The notes under the pieces are model-generated. The model saw only the letters and a program-made list of their open reading frames with translations. It ran no database searches and was not told the DNA's origin. From Gnetum montanum (taxonomy: Eukaryota; Streptophyta; Gnetopsida; Gnetales; Gnetaceae): a stretch of DNA of 64,000 nucleotides. The stretch is taken from the NCBI GenBank assembly GCA_015680685.1, contig MNCI01021399.1, positions 645,873-709,872 of the forward strand. The letters are read 5' to 3'. Every line of letters starts with the position of its first letter. Position 1 is the stretch's first letter. Shown here piece after piece: positions 22,434-33,986 of the stretch. The position numbers were made by a program, and so were the translations under genes.

Positions 22434-22439
22434 TTTATT
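22434..22439 (-). terminator. E1 internal polyadenylation signal after gag
   Basis: AATAAA on the minus strand within ATGAATAAAACACTCATGTGG, about 140 bp past the gag stop. The same signal and context occur in E2 and E3. Confidence 0.5.
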
Positions 22440-22577
22440 CATAGACGAGATTACTTATGAAAACATAAAAAGACAAAAAGATAAAAAAATAAAATAAGAA
22501 ATTGAAAAATGAAAAAAATGGAAAAAAAAGTTGTAAAATTGAAGAAAATAAAAGGTGGTTATTAATCTTGCTTGTTA

Positions 22578-24854
22578 CTAGAATGGGGGATATCCCCCAT
22601 AACTAAACGGTTGAGGATGGCAAGGATTAATAAATGAAAGATGAGGATCCTTGCATGTTGGAAATATTGGGACTTGGTCATACTTACCCCATTGGACTCC
22701 ACACACTTGGTTATAGTAAGCATAGTGGGGAAATTTGTAAGATGTGGTTCCTAGATAACAAGTTGACCCACTATGATACTTGGGACCGTAAGATAGTATG
22801 CAAGGATCAGGACGTCGCTCTCCATGGCTGTGTTCATTGGGTCGTATGGTTGTTGGAGTGTTACTTGGTGGCCCTGATGAAGTAACGTGAGGCGTTGGGT
22901 TCAAAGGTAAAGGTGCATCACAGGGTTGGACTTATGCTGAGTTGGAGGGTGCAGTGGCCTTGAAATTTTGTTGTCCCTTCCTAGGGTCATTTCTAAAGAA
23001 GGGACACCTTCGATGTTGCTGAGGTCTCTCACTGCTATTGGTAGTAGCAGCATAAGTAACATTCGTGGGTTGTTGCTATGGTGTAGATACCTTAGGAATA
23101 GTTGGTGGTGATGTAGAAGGAGCGAAAGGATGAGAATGTTGAAAATTAGGAGAAGTGTGTGGTACACAAGGCGATGGTCGTGTTGAGGACGTGGGCTGAT
23201 AGTATTGAGGAGAATAGTAATGCGGTGAGATAGAGTGTGTTGGCCCAGTTGGAGAAACAGGGTATTGGACTAGATAAGCATTTGGATTCGAATGATATGA
23301 AGGGTGTCTTCAGTTTAGGGGTGGCTTCCCCCACGACTGGGATTGTTGCCACTATGATCAAACACAGTATCTCTATATGAACTTAGGATGTAACGTGCTT
23401 CCCCAATGCTCATATAAATGTAACAGGATTGGCCATTGGCCCTTGGGGTGATAGTACAGGCAAATGTTGCATTCATACGTGTGATTGGCAGTTAAGCTCT
23501 TATTTTCCTTATCCCTTCTTTCTGATTGTCTAGTGATACTTTGTCTTGTTTCTCAGGTTGTCAAAACTCTATCTCCAATAATATCGATATATTCTCCACA
23601 CTTTTAATGCGTCCATTCCAACATCTTATTAATCTTTGCCTCAACTTCCTCTAATGATTTTTGTACCAGTAAAGATGGTTCTTCCCCCTTATGGTAGGTT
23701 GATTTCTCCTTTTTATGATTATGGACCTTTGTTAAGTTGAGATTTTGGTCCCATTTATGTTTTTCAACACTCTCCCATCTAGCCATTTCTCCTTCTTCTT
23801 TTGCTACCTGCTTAATAAGCTCTCGAATTTGATGGGTTCGTAGTTCGTATAGTTGTCCTTGGGCATACATCCCTAGGGTCTCTCTTGTTTCATTACGAAG
23901 CCCATCAATGATATGCTACATTAGCCTTTCCTTGGAAAAATCATGGCCTGGACAGTTGTTTAACAATGCATAATGTCTTTCTAAGGCCATGTCCAAGGGT
24001 TCATGTTGTGCTTGTTTCCACTCTTGGATTTGTTTCCTTAAGGCCGACACTCTTGCGTAGGTTTGATATCTTTCATTAAAGGCTTCTACCATTGTTGGCC
24101 AATGTCGTATTGAATTTGGTTTTAATGATCTATACCATACTTTTGCTTGGTCAACGAGTGTCATCGGGAAGGGTTTGACTTTTTGCCAACCGTTATCAAT
24201 GTTGTTCCATGCGCATGCATTGTAGAAAGCTTGTAAATGTTGATGCAGATCTAAGTCATAGCCTCTTGAGAAATTAGGGAAGTTGTTTAAATTAAGCCTG
24301 GGTAGACGGCTCTCTTTATGAAGCCTATGGGAGATTTGAACAACCTCTTGTATTTGTGTTAGGCTTGTAGTGGCTAGTAGGGGTTCATCGTCATTAGGTA
24401 AGTTATGCTTTCATGTGTTGGGACAATGTTTTCTTCATTTATGTTGGTGTTCTTGATTTTCTTTGTGAGCTCGATTTTTAGTTCTACGCTGATCCCTTGA
24501 AAGATAGTCATCCGTGTCACAATCTGATGTTGAAGGAGTACAAGAAGAGAAGGAACTGTAAAACTCGTTATGACTTTTGTAAGTCTTCCAATCATCCTGA
24601 AGTAAGTTCTTATTAGTTATTGAGAAGGTCCTAGGCCTTTCGGGCCTCCTCGTTCTATGGGATGTCTCATCCTTACTAGAGGTGTCAGAGTTGGATGACG
24701 AGAGTCTTTGAGTATCGTTGGGGTGTTCATGAACATAGGGGACTCTTGCATAAGGTTGAGTACTCCAAACTTCATCTTCATCATCAATTCTATTGGTTCT
24801 CCAATGAATTGCCTCATTAGTGGTTGCGGGATCATAGTCTTATGAGAGAGACAT
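22578..24854 (-). pseudogene. E1 gag polyprotein
   Basis: Structural (capsid/nucleocapsid) protein of the retrotransposon particle. Start ATG at 24854 (MSLS-DYDPA; an in-frame TAA now follows MSLS). An acidic N-terminal region is followed by the Retrotrans_gag core at 24164-23700: DQAKVWYRSLKPNSI, AFNERYQTYARV, LRKQIQEWKQ, PLDMALERHYALLNNCPG and GMYAQGQLYELRTHQIRELI. Next is a charged coiled-coil segment, the knuckle CNICLYYHPKGQW (last Cys lost, near 23470-23430), and a long Pro/Ser/His/Gln-rich tail ending YGGYPPF-TAG at 22578. Frameshifts and stops split it into at least six pieces. About 755 codons in total. No protease follows. Confidence 0.85.
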
Positions 24855-24976
24855 TATTGTGAAATTATTTGTGAATTTGTATGTGACTTTTTGTAATTAT
24901 TTCTCCCTAAAAGATATATCGTTAATTCCTATACAGTGACCTTGTATGATATAACTAATCTAGATAACTAGCACCA

Positions 24977-24993
24977 TCCTGAAAATGGTGCCA
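24977..24993 (-). other. E1 primer-binding site (tRNA-Asp type)
   Basis: Minus strand TTGGCACCATTTTCAGGATG directly after the 5' LTR. It resembles TGGCGCCGTTGCCGGGG, the tRNA-Asp PBS common in Athila/Tat elements, with several C-to-T and G-to-A changes. Confidence 0.65.
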
Positions 24994-24994
24994 A

Positions 24995-25788
24995 TGATGA
25001 GTGATGAGGTACCCCTACACTCAACCATACGAATACGAGCGTTTCATGCAGGATCCAATCGAACTCCGCAGATGGGCTAGTTGTGGTATCTAGATAGTTA
25101 TCCTTAGGTTGCAATTCATTGTCTTCCCACCTGGACTAGTATTAGCTTTGTCATGTATGGTTTAGTCCAGAGTGAGGTGTATGATGTGGTTTCTATACTA
25201 ATGCTACTCCTATACACAATGGAAAATAATATTAAATAAGCTAAGAGAGAGGGTGAGAAAGAATCTAAGCTAGCCTAAGTGTGATGAGCATCCGTTCCTC
25301 AATCATCCGTACACATCTTGGACCTCGTGCATGACTACCATTGGGATTACCAAGCGCAGATCCTAGGTACGCTACTGGGTTACCAAGTAGTCACACTTAA
25401 ATGCTCGTAATCAAGTTGTACTCATTCCACATTTAACAGGAGTTTAGGGTGAAGGGAATATTAACTAAGAAAGCAGTAAATAACAATTAAATAAAGAAAT
25501 AAATAAATAAACTAAGTGAATGCTGCAATGATGAAGTAATCTCAATCTTTATTTCTGGTCATGTGTGTATCCTAGTATGTCACACTTGAATACAATCATC
25601 ACACTGAAGGCATACATTGGGAAATATTCTAACCCTGGAATGATAAAACTACAAGAGTTTAGCTAAGGGTCTAAATCTAAGTGCCTAAAACTAGGAAAGC
25701 CAGCTCTTATTTATAGAAATTACGCGATATCACGGCCACTGCGATATCACAGCTGTGATATCACAGCCAACAAATTCATGACTCATCA
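24995..25788 (-). repeat. E1 5' LTR (right copy)
   Basis: Same ends and layout as the left copy, about 50 bp shorter because of gaps in the U3 (fewer GATATC palindromes, 25726-25770) and R/U5. TATA box CTATAAATAAG at 25706-25717 on the minus strand. Confidence 0.92.
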
Positions 25789-25793
25789 CCTAT
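25789..25793. repeat. Target-site duplication of E1, right (CCTAT)
   Basis: Perfect match to 18951-18955. Confidence 0.9.
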
Positions 25794-25929
25794 GCTATTT
25801 CCCCTCCATCTTGTTCCTACTTTTCACCTAAGTTACAAAAGCCTTCCCTGCTTCTTGCACTTACTTAGTTGATCTAGATTCTTACTAAGGCTCAAAAGGA
25901 AGTAGTGGCCAATAACAAAGGGAAAGAGA

Positions 25930-26790
25930 AGGAACATGCCAACAAGTAGCCTATTCAAAACAACAAGAAAGTTTCATAGCAAGGTACATCAAATACAAGG
26001 CCTTCTACTTTCATTTTCATCTCAAATCCTTCATCTACATTAGATGTTGTTGCTTCTATGTTAGTTTCTAAGGATGAAACTTCTGAGGATAAGGCTTTGC
26101 CACAAATCACTACTACAATAAAATCAAAAGGAGTAAACATTTCTCTTTTTGACCTCATCTCCATCTCAAAGAAACATCATTTTACATTGGAGGAGCTTCT
26201 AAAGTATATTACAATACCTTCAGACATTTAGCTACATGTTTATGTGATCTCATTAGTGCTTAACACCTTGTACTATGAGTCTGATTGTTTGGTTTCCAAG
26301 AAAGAAAACAAAAAATACATCTTGCGATAGGTGTCATGTGCTAACTTTCAATTTATACCAATGTAAGTATTGGAGACAACATGTTACTATTCTTGGTACA
26401 TGTAGACAATGAAGTTGGAACCAATGCCATCTCATAGACAGTCATTGAGTATATCAACCTCGAAAAACAAGTCATATACTCTAAATATAACTTCCCTTTA
26501 GTTTTATTTATTGGCACTAGATTGGAAATTCTACAAGCAAGAAAATTACCTTTTTCAATAGGGATATTGATTGTGTTTGAGGCTATATTCACTATCATTA
26601 TAGACATGTGGAGAATTAATGCTTTCCTTGGAAGATCTTGGTTAGTCTATCATTGTGTTGTTTCCTCACATTTGCATTAAGAAATACTTTTTTCCTATAA
26701 AGATAAGCAGTTATACATACTAAGTTTGAAGTTTTAGCTATCTTACATTTAGATGTTATGAAAGAAACTAACTTAGGATCTCAACCTGCT
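25930..26790 (+). pseudogene. Aspartic protease relic of the host Tat-like element
   Basis: Plus strand. ISLFDLISISKKHHFTLEEL (26139-26200) matches the 'ISxxDLLxxSxxHxxALxxAL' linker before plant gypsy proteases. Next come VDNEVGTNAIS (active-site region; DNG with Gly lost), RLEILQARKLPFSIG, and INAFLGRSWLVYHCVVSSHLH, the 'NLLLGRPWIHxxGAVPSxLHQ' signature. Several stops. It continues the element whose gag relic ends left of E1, so E1 sits within it. Confidence 0.65.
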
Positions 26791-27485
26791 CTCATAGGTC
26801 AAACATCTTTAATGAAAGAAATTAAGAGTTGGATTCAAGCATTCCTTGGTCATCTAATACTTGTGAATTCATAGATTTTGGATTTAGTGACTTAAATATC
26901 ATTATGTTCATTAAGAGCATAAAGGTTCGTATTAGGATTGAAGTTAAGAAATTTATTACTAAGGCATCATTGCCTTGAAATGTTTCTTTCTTATTTTATC
27001 ATCTTATTTTTAATGTTTATGCTTATTTCCTAATGTTAATTGGCTTTAGTTTTATTTCATTGTTTATTTAATTTTTCTTTCTTAATTTCTCATACTTATT
27101 ACTTATATAGCATAGCCTAATTTATTTTTTTTATTTTAATGCTTAATTTTCTTTACATTATGTTTTCATTGTACATTTTGTTTAGCACTTGTTTGATTTT
27201 TTCCTCAAAAAAAGTTGCAAAATCATAAACATCCTAAAATTGCAAAATTTCATAAACATAGAAATGTAATTAAAAGCCTATGAAAATAAAAAACTATAAA
27301 AACTACCAACATACAAAACTTAAAAACAAAAAAGAATACAACATTGTCTCATAGCTAATAGTTCATACAATATCCATACATTTCATTAATAATAGCCCAT
27401 AACATCATCAAAAATACAAAAGTCTATAAAAATAAAATCCATCTCTAACACATAGTCATAGCTTATATCCATTAATTCTAGCTAC
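26791..27485. other. AT-rich spacer, RT/integrase absent
   Basis: A Tat-like element should have RT, RNase H and integrase after its protease. I find none here; the sequence goes from the protease relic into low-complexity A/T DNA and then the antisense exons. Confidence 0.4.
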
Positions 27486-27581
27486 CTAAAGTGTTATCAT
27501 GTGAAGAGAAATTTTTTCCCATCACTATTGTATCCTTGGCATCCTTCTTTTCATAGCTAGAACATTTTGGGATATCTACAC
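27486..27581 (-). pseudogene. Antisense ORF, exon-like piece i
   Basis: On the minus strand TTTTTATAG|GTGTAG (acceptor) opens a 96-bp frame VDIPKCSSYEKKDAKDTIVM... and ends at ACTTTAG|GTAGCT (donor). It is bracketed by splice sites and has no internal stop. Confidence 0.45.
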
Positions 27582-27729
27582 CTATAAAAATAAAAAAAAT
27601 GAAATAAAAAAATTGAAATATAAAATCCATAAAATACTAACTACTAGGAAAAATCAAAAACTACAAAAACATTACAAATAATAGAAAAAACAATAAAAAC
27701 ATCATAAAATTAAAACTAAATAAAACATT

Positions 27730-28149
27730 TTCCTTGCATGTAGCTTTACCACTAGGTCCTACTTCATATCTATCATCCCCTACTATAGTCCCATCTTAGA
27801 AGACTTGAAGCCAAAAAAACATCAACAAACTCCTCCATGATCTCCCCAAGAGAAAGTAATGAATAGTCTAAACCCTTTATTGGTACATCTAGAATCCAAA
27901 GTAATGTGGGGTCATCCATGCTACCTTCCTCTCCATCCTTCTCTTCTCTCTTGTGTTAGATCCTAGAGCCTACATCTCCTTTTCCCTCCTCTTCACACAT
28001 ACATATCCTTCAAAGGCTTCTAAAGCATTAGTAACATCCATCTTACTAATGAACATATCTCTTCCTTTTCCTATAACTTTCTCCTTCTTAAGTTATTCAG
28101 CAAAAACTAAACTTCAAATTTTGTAACTCAACTTATTCATTTTATGATA
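27730..28149 (-). pseudogene. Antisense ORF, exon-like piece h
   Basis: Minus-strand charged segments (NALEAFEGYVCVKRREKE, EKRRMERKVAWMTPHYFG, then DYSLLSLGEIMEEFVDVF) broken by stops and frameshifts. It runs up to the E2 insertion site and appears to continue at 37034-37339 on the other side. Confidence 0.4.
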
Positions 28150-28154
28150 CTTAT
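28150..28154. repeat. Target-site duplication of E2, left (CTTAT)
   Basis: Matches CTTAT at 37029-37033. Confidence 0.9.
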
Positions 28155-29031
28155 TGATGAGTGGCTAGGTACCCCTACACTCAACCATATGAATACGAGT
28201 GTTCATGTATGATCCAACAAAACTTCGTAGATGAACTAGTTGTGGTATCTAGATAATTACACATTGATCGTAGTTCGTTGTCTTCCCACTTGGACTAGTA
28301 TTTTCTTTGTCACGTATGGTTTAGTCTAGAGTTAGGCGAATGATGTGATCCTAAACTAGCGTTTCTCCTAAAGATAATGGAAAATAATCTTTTTTAAAGC
28401 TAATAGGTAATGAGAAGCATAATCTAAACTAGCCTAAGTGTGATGAGTATCTGTCCTTGATCATCTGTACACATCTTAGACCTCATGTACTACTTCTAGG
28501 ATTACCAAGCGCACATTACTTAAACACTCCTAAATATGCTACTAGGTTACCAAGTAGTTACACTTCAATGTTCATGATTAAGTTGTACACATTCTACATT
28601 TAAAAATAGGAATAGTAAATGATAGTAAAGAAATATTAACCAAGAAAACAATAAATAACAATAAAAATAATAATTAAAAAATTAAAGACTAAGTGAATGC
28701 TGCAATGATGGAGTAATCTTGATCTTTATTTCTGGTCATATATGTGTCCAAGTACGTCACACTTGAATAAAGGTTTCATGCAATTACAATCATTACATTG
28801 TGGACATGCACTAGGGAAAGAACTAAAATGAATTGAAAACTAACAAAAAAGACTCTATTCTAACACTTATTGATTTCCCCCTTCCTATGTGCCCAAATGT
28901 GTATTTATAGGCTTACACAAGAATCACGATATCATGTATTCAATATTGTTATCTAGGCCACGATATTGCATACCTGATATCGCGGATCTGATATCAGAGC
29001 TTGGAAAATCATGATTTATCATACCCCCACG
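28155..29031 (-). repeat. E2 3' LTR (left copy)
   Basis: TGATGAGTGGCTAGGTACC...GATTTATCA. On the minus strand: U3 with GATATC/GATATTG palindromes (28925-29000), TATA box CTATAAATAC (28910-28920), then R/U5 with the common 'gtcttcccacttggactagta' stretch. Confidence 0.92.
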
Positions 29032-29041
29032 ATTGAATGAA
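29032..29041 (-). other. E2 3' polypurine tract
   Basis: Minus strand ATCGTGGGGGTA abutting the LTR, as in E1. Confidence 0.75.
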
Positions 29042-29182
29042 AACTCATCCTTGAGTCAAACAAAATGAGAACAAGTTCAATTGATTACACAGTGGATAGG
29101 TATGGGATTATTGACTAACTAGAAATTTATTCATGCCATAGTGGAGAATTGAACACAACAAAATTGGGACATAGACACATAA

Positions 29183-31982
29183 TTACAAAAAGAAAAAACT
29201 TTGTTGAAACTCATGTGGTTCATAGCAGTGGTGGTTCCTCCATGGGTCTCTTCCCCTTATCTTGTGTTCCAAGTTTTGGAAATTGATGTCTCTAAAGGAG
29301 TGCCTAGAGATTTTCCTCTTCGGTTCGGGGATCCTATGTTTTCCATGCTGATGCTCTAATATTTGATGGAGTTGACACCTCCCATGGACATTGTAGTTGC
29401 AGAAACATCTGGTTGGCCTTGACATACCAAGCTGAAAATAGTCATCGTTCCTCTTCATAGGCTCTAGCTTTATCCTTGTATTCTAGGTAATCCATGAGCT
29501 ATCAAGATAAATCTACCACAACATCCTTTTGTCCCTGGTAGCTGGTTTTGACCATCGCTAACTCAAAATTTTCCACTTCTAATTTCTGTAGCATCTTCTT
29601 GTGCTTAGTAAATTTTGTTTCATACTTCGTGTAGGTGATTGCTACCTACTTTTCCAGTTCTATTCTTAGACATCCTGTTGTCAACATGGCCAAGTTGGCA
29701 TACCGTAGATTTTCGAACTCCATGTACTCTGTAAGGTTTTGTATCTACAGGTCCTAGCTTTTCAATTCAGCTTGGTGGATGAAGGCATAAGTATCCAATA
29801 TGGCTCGCCAATCAGTGTTTTGAGCACTGAAAGTGTTGATACGAACCTTAGCCATATGTATTTCTTTTTCTATCACCTATTTGTACATCTCCACAAAATC
29901 CTTGAAATGCTCCTTGAGCTTCTCATGTTTCTTGGCCTTGTTCTACCACGTGCTTATTTCAATTGACATCTTTTGATGGATTGCGCATACCTTCTTCATT
30001 GAGAGGGTTCAATTTTCTCTAGCCAAGAAATTCATATCCTAGTTAACCCTAACTAATTTTTCTCATAATTACTAAAAATTTTCTTCAAGAACATTCCTTT
30101 GTTTTTCTACAGTGGTCAAATGAAGGTTGTTAGCAATAGGCTGTTTATTTTTCTCTTGTAAGGCCTTGAGTGCTTTGGCATGTGCATACATTTGAGCTTG
30201 TGCCTTGGAAGCATCCCAATTGACCTTCTCTTTTTCCTCTACCACCCTTCTATTCTCTACCAGTAGTTTATTTAGTTTCTTTTTCCAAAAGGACTCTAGC
30301 TAGTCTACAGGGATGAATTAAGACAGGTCTCACTGTGCAGCTTACAGGGTGATGAGCTTTTCTTGGAGTCTTTCCAACTCCACCTCTACATGCTCGGCCC
30401 TAATCTTTGCCATGACCAACTTCCCTTTTGTGGTGATGAGGTCTAATTGAGTTTCTGTGACATCTTGAGGGATGTCAAACAAGGATTTCATCACTTGTCC
30501 TATCTACAACAATTGACCTAGAACATCCTCATGCTCCGCAAGAGTCATTGAGGGAATGGCCAAAGTTTGAGCACCGTGTGCTTCCGTAAAATTCACTAAT
30601 GGCATAACAGGAACATTAAATGATTCTTTTATGTGATCTATGACCACTTCTGTTGCTCCTGCTACATCTTGGTGCTACATGACCACTACTGTGGCACCTT
30701 TACCAATTTCTAATTACACCTAAAAAGACGCAGTGTTCCCTAGGATCTGTTGTGACCAATGTGATTCCCCTCCTCATGTTTGGAGAGATACCTCACCCCA
30801 TGCACAATCAATTAAGATCATGGATCTTATGACATCATCGATGACTCTGAAGAGATTGGTCTCCTCATGGCTCCCCCAACTAATCATTTCAGTGATGGCC
30901 TTGAGATGGCTCATCAATGATCGATAATTTTGAAACGACAGTGGTAGTTGGTCTTGATGGCCTGTGCTAAGCCCTACTTCCTATTTTTGATTGGGTCTTA
31001 TGCTTAGAAGTTGGCTAGGCCCTATAGTTTGAGGTGTAGTGGACCCCATCATCTATTCTTGTTCAAGCTCCAATGTCTCACCAGCACTTTTCCTTGGGGC
31101 TAGTGGCTTCAGTAATTTAGTAAATGAAGCATTTTAGGCCTTTCTGGGGATGTCATTGGTGTATCCTAGAAGTCCAACACATTGGCATAACTTCCTAATG
31201 AGATAGGGGAAGGGCAATATGAACTTTCTTGTCTTATGTTCTTCAAACCACCTCAAAATTTCTATAAGATATAGATGGGGTAGGGTGGAATTAACCTTGC
31301 CCATCAAGATGGCACTTCCTCTAGCTACATATGTGGAAATTCTGTTTAATCCTTTTGTGGGGAAGATGTGTTATGTGCCAATTTTGATGTAGATTCTCTC
31401 TTCAAGTGTTAGCTCTCCATATGCTTTATCTTCCTTGCCATACATCCTTTTCAACCATATCTTTTTTGCATCAGCATTGGAGTAAGTGGACAAGTGAGCA
31501 ACCCTTGGCCCTATATTTGGAAGATTTAGAACTTTCAAAATGGCTTTGGCAGATAAATCAATAGAGATACTACCAATATCAACGGTGGTGCCTTCTTCTT
31601 TGTTATGCCAAAATTGGTACATCTCTCCTAGGTACTAATCACCACTTTCAGAGAGAATAGGCCACAGTGGGAACCCTTTAAGTTGGTCCCTGACCACTTT
31701 AGGAGCAAACTCAGTGAAAGGTCTGAAGTTAAGTTCCAAAATCACGGCTACTAATATGGACCTTTCACAAATTTCCTGGACACATTCTGGAGACAACGTG
31801 AGATGTTGTCCCTATTTAGGTGCTCCATCATCTCCACCTTCAACATGTTCCAATTGCATAGTAACAGGAGTTTCCTAATGGATACTGAATGATTGTGCCT
31901 CCTATTCTGTACGTTCCTTGAGAGATGCCTAGCCTTTACCCCTCCTTGGTCATTTGGATGCACCTCCTCTTTTAGGGACCAT
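29183..31982 (-). pseudogene. E2 ORF2: coiled-coil protein with a plant-transposon-type N-terminal domain
   Basis: About 930 codons, broken by roughly 20 stops but readable. ATG at 31982 (MVPKRGGASK), reached by GATTGTAG just before it, as in E3. Residues ~70-210 hold a globular part: ILELNFRPFTEFAPKVV, EMYQFWHNKEEGTTVDIGSI, IDLSAKAILKVLNLPNIGP and LTLEERIYIKIGT. The 'FY/FWxx..., V.G..I..S...I...L..P' layout resembles the 'putative plant transposon protein' domain (Pfam PF20167); I judge this by eye. A Pro/Ser linker follows, then a ~450-residue Glu/Lys/Leu coiled coil (KLVMAKIRAEHVEVELERLQ, NKLLVENRRVVEEKEKVNWD, LEKQVAITYTKYETKFTKHK), and a Cys/His/Arg-rich end (CFCNYNVHGRCQLHQ). No catalytic motif. 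It occupies the space pol would normally fill. Function unknown. Confidence 0.75.
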
Positions 31983-32504
31983 CTACAATCACATAGGGTT
32001 GACTATTAGTAAGGTTATTTGCAAAATTTGATTTATACCTTACTTCTTACCTTTAATGAATTTGTTTCTTATTTAGTGTGATCCAAAGTTATAAAATTTT
32101 ACAAAAACTTCCCCTAAAAGTTTTGATATTGGGCCCAATTTGATTGGGTGGCTCCAAAAATTAATTCTCATGCTGTGGGTGAAGAGATAAAATTAATCTG
32201 AAAAATTTGTTTAGCATTTTTAAGGTCATTTACCCTTTATGATATCCTTCGAGAAATGATGAATTTTAAAAACATTTTGTGCAAATTGAAGCCTACCCTT
32301 CCCCCATGACTAAATTAAACACTTTTGGTTTAGATAGGTTCAATCGAAATGGGAATCAGAGTGTTAGTGAGCAAGATATGGATGTTTGAAGGATAGGTGC
32401 ACAAGCTAGCAAATTCGTGAAAGAAAATTTGAACTCCCCTCGCATGAACAATCCAAAATGACATTGACGTGTGTGCACAGGGGGGGGGGGGGGGCGGGGA
32501 GGAT
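31983..32504 (-). other. E2 ORF2 leader with internal G-tract
   Basis: Non-coding, 520 bp. On the minus strand TAGTCATGGGGGAAGGG (32296-32310) resembles the 3' polypurine tract (AATCGTGGGGGTA) and is present in all four elements. A run of 15 G on the plus strand starts at 32480. Confidence 0.55.
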
Positions 32505-32575
32505 CCATATATATAGTTGTTATGGATGTGATATCATGTACCCAATAGCATGGACCCAATATCGTGTCCTTTTGA
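32505..32575 (-). promoter_or_regulatory. E2 internal U3-like promoter module before ORF2
   Basis: Minus strand: ACACGATATTGGG, ATGATATCACATCC, then ACTATATATATGG. This is the LTR layout of GATATC palindromes followed by a TATA box, but inside the element and pointing at ORF2 about 520 bp downstream. E3 has the same module at 41698-41775. Confidence 0.55.
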
Positions 32576-32884
32576 AAATAGGGTACTTGGAAAAATTGAT
32601 GAATTTTTGAAATTCCAAGGTCAAAAATGAAGGATGTAAGGTTGAATTGAAAGAGCTAGGGTAACATCGACGAGACATAAAGGCATAAAAAATGTAATGA
32701 AGTGGAATTTGTCAATGAAATTCATGAATAGGATGAGGAAAAAGGACATATTGTGGTGCATTGGAATGTTGGAATTTGAAATGATGATAAAAGGAAATAT
32801 TATTGTAGCAATGAAATACTTGGAGGGTATAAAATGATGTGAGGATGATGTGAAATGAGTGAAAATTACAAAAAATTGCGCAAG

Positions 32885-33852
32885 TGGATCCTCCCCAAAG
32901 CAAGTTTCTACCTATCATGCCCTTACGTAACCACACCTAGAAATGTCTGTAGGCACTAAAAGGGTTAAATGTGATTCGTACTAGTGCAAAAAGACACACA
33001 CACATGTAAATACCATTGTGATGAGGTATGAGTTCGATGCTACACAAGACATGAGTCAAAAATTCATGAACAATGAGATGAGGCGAAATGTAGAAGGGAT
33101 TGCAGAGATCAGGACATGAGGTAACTGACCCAGGGCACAATGAATCCTGGTGTAGGGCATGATTAATGTGTCATTAACCCATTGCTCCAAAATCAATACC
33201 AAGTCCATTCCTTTGATCAGTGACATCGCAGTTTTTCATCCAATGATGGGCAACCATAAAAGCAACATAACAGCAAGGCATACGATCACTTGGAATTTTG
33301 TCCAAGGGAAGAGTGATTTGAAATTTCTCTGTGACATACACATTTTTTTTCTTGATATTTTCTTATGTTGTTCTCTTTTATTTCTTTTTCTAGCCACTTT
33401 GGCACTTTGTCCTTTCCAACAGTGAACTATAGAAGCTGCCAACCTTCAAGCATGAATGCATGTCTTTTGAGTGGGATCCCCAAAATAGCATTGAGTTTCT
33501 GTATTGAGTGCCTTTATTACTCTTACTCCCATTTTTCATTAGATCTACTAGGATCTTAGTACAACCAGGCTACATGATAGCACCTACAGATGTCACCAAA
33601 GAAAATCCACAAGTCCCCTTAATGTCACACCTTGGCCATTCCCTCTTAGTCCATCATTTTTCGCTTTGGGCATAATGAGCACAAAAATTACTTTTAAGTT
33701 TTTTATGATGATAAGAATACCATCATACCTAGAGTGGAACCTCTTATTAATAGAATGGTTGGGTGGATGTGGTGGGCTCACTGCCCAAATAATTAGTCAC
33801 CCAAGACTTGATAGCATAGAACAACACCTCAACCAACGAGTCACATGAGTGC
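32885..33852 (-). other. E2 conserved non-coding block between gag and ORF2
   Basis: Same landmarks in the same order as in E1: GTGGATCCTCCCCAAAGC, ATGTCTGTAGGCACTAAAAGG, GGGATTGCAGAGATCAGGAC, a pyrimidine run (33340-33390), CCTTCAAGCATGAATGCATG and GGCATAATGAGCACAAAAAT. No conserved reading frame. Confidence 0.7.
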
Positions 33853-33858
33853 TTTATT
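33853..33858 (-). terminator. E2 internal polyadenylation signal after gag
   Basis: AATAAA within ATGAATAAAGCACTCATGTG on the minus strand, about 130 bp past the gag stop; same context as in E1. Confidence 0.5.
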
Positions 33859-33986
33859 CATAGATGAGATTACCCATAAAAAGATAAAACAACAAATAAA
33901 AAGATAAAATAACAAATTGAAAGATATAAAACTGGAAAAAAATTGTAAAATAAAAGAAAAAGACAAACATTTATTAATTCTTCTTG

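Larger units (their letters stand above)
18956..25788 (-). mobile_element. E1: complete LTR retrotransposon with gag and remnant ORF2, no pol
   Basis: 6833 bp, bounded by LTRs 18956-19802 and 24995-25788 and by the duplication CCTAT. Read on the minus strand: 5' LTR (right), PBS, gag (24854-22578), AATAAA, conserved non-coding block, internal G-tract, shortened ORF2 (20681-19967), 3' polypurine tract, 3' LTR (left). No RT, RNase H or integrase motif is visible, so it must have relied on a partner element. It is inserted in an older Tat-like element between that element's gag and protease relics. Compared with E2, its ORF2 has lost two large internal pieces. Confidence 0.93.

Noticed and set aside
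22434-33858. E-type internal block as a complete nested LTR
   Set aside because: Although TATA and GATATC repeats recur inside E2 and E3, no TGATGA/TCATCA ends, target duplication or R/U5 match surrounds them.
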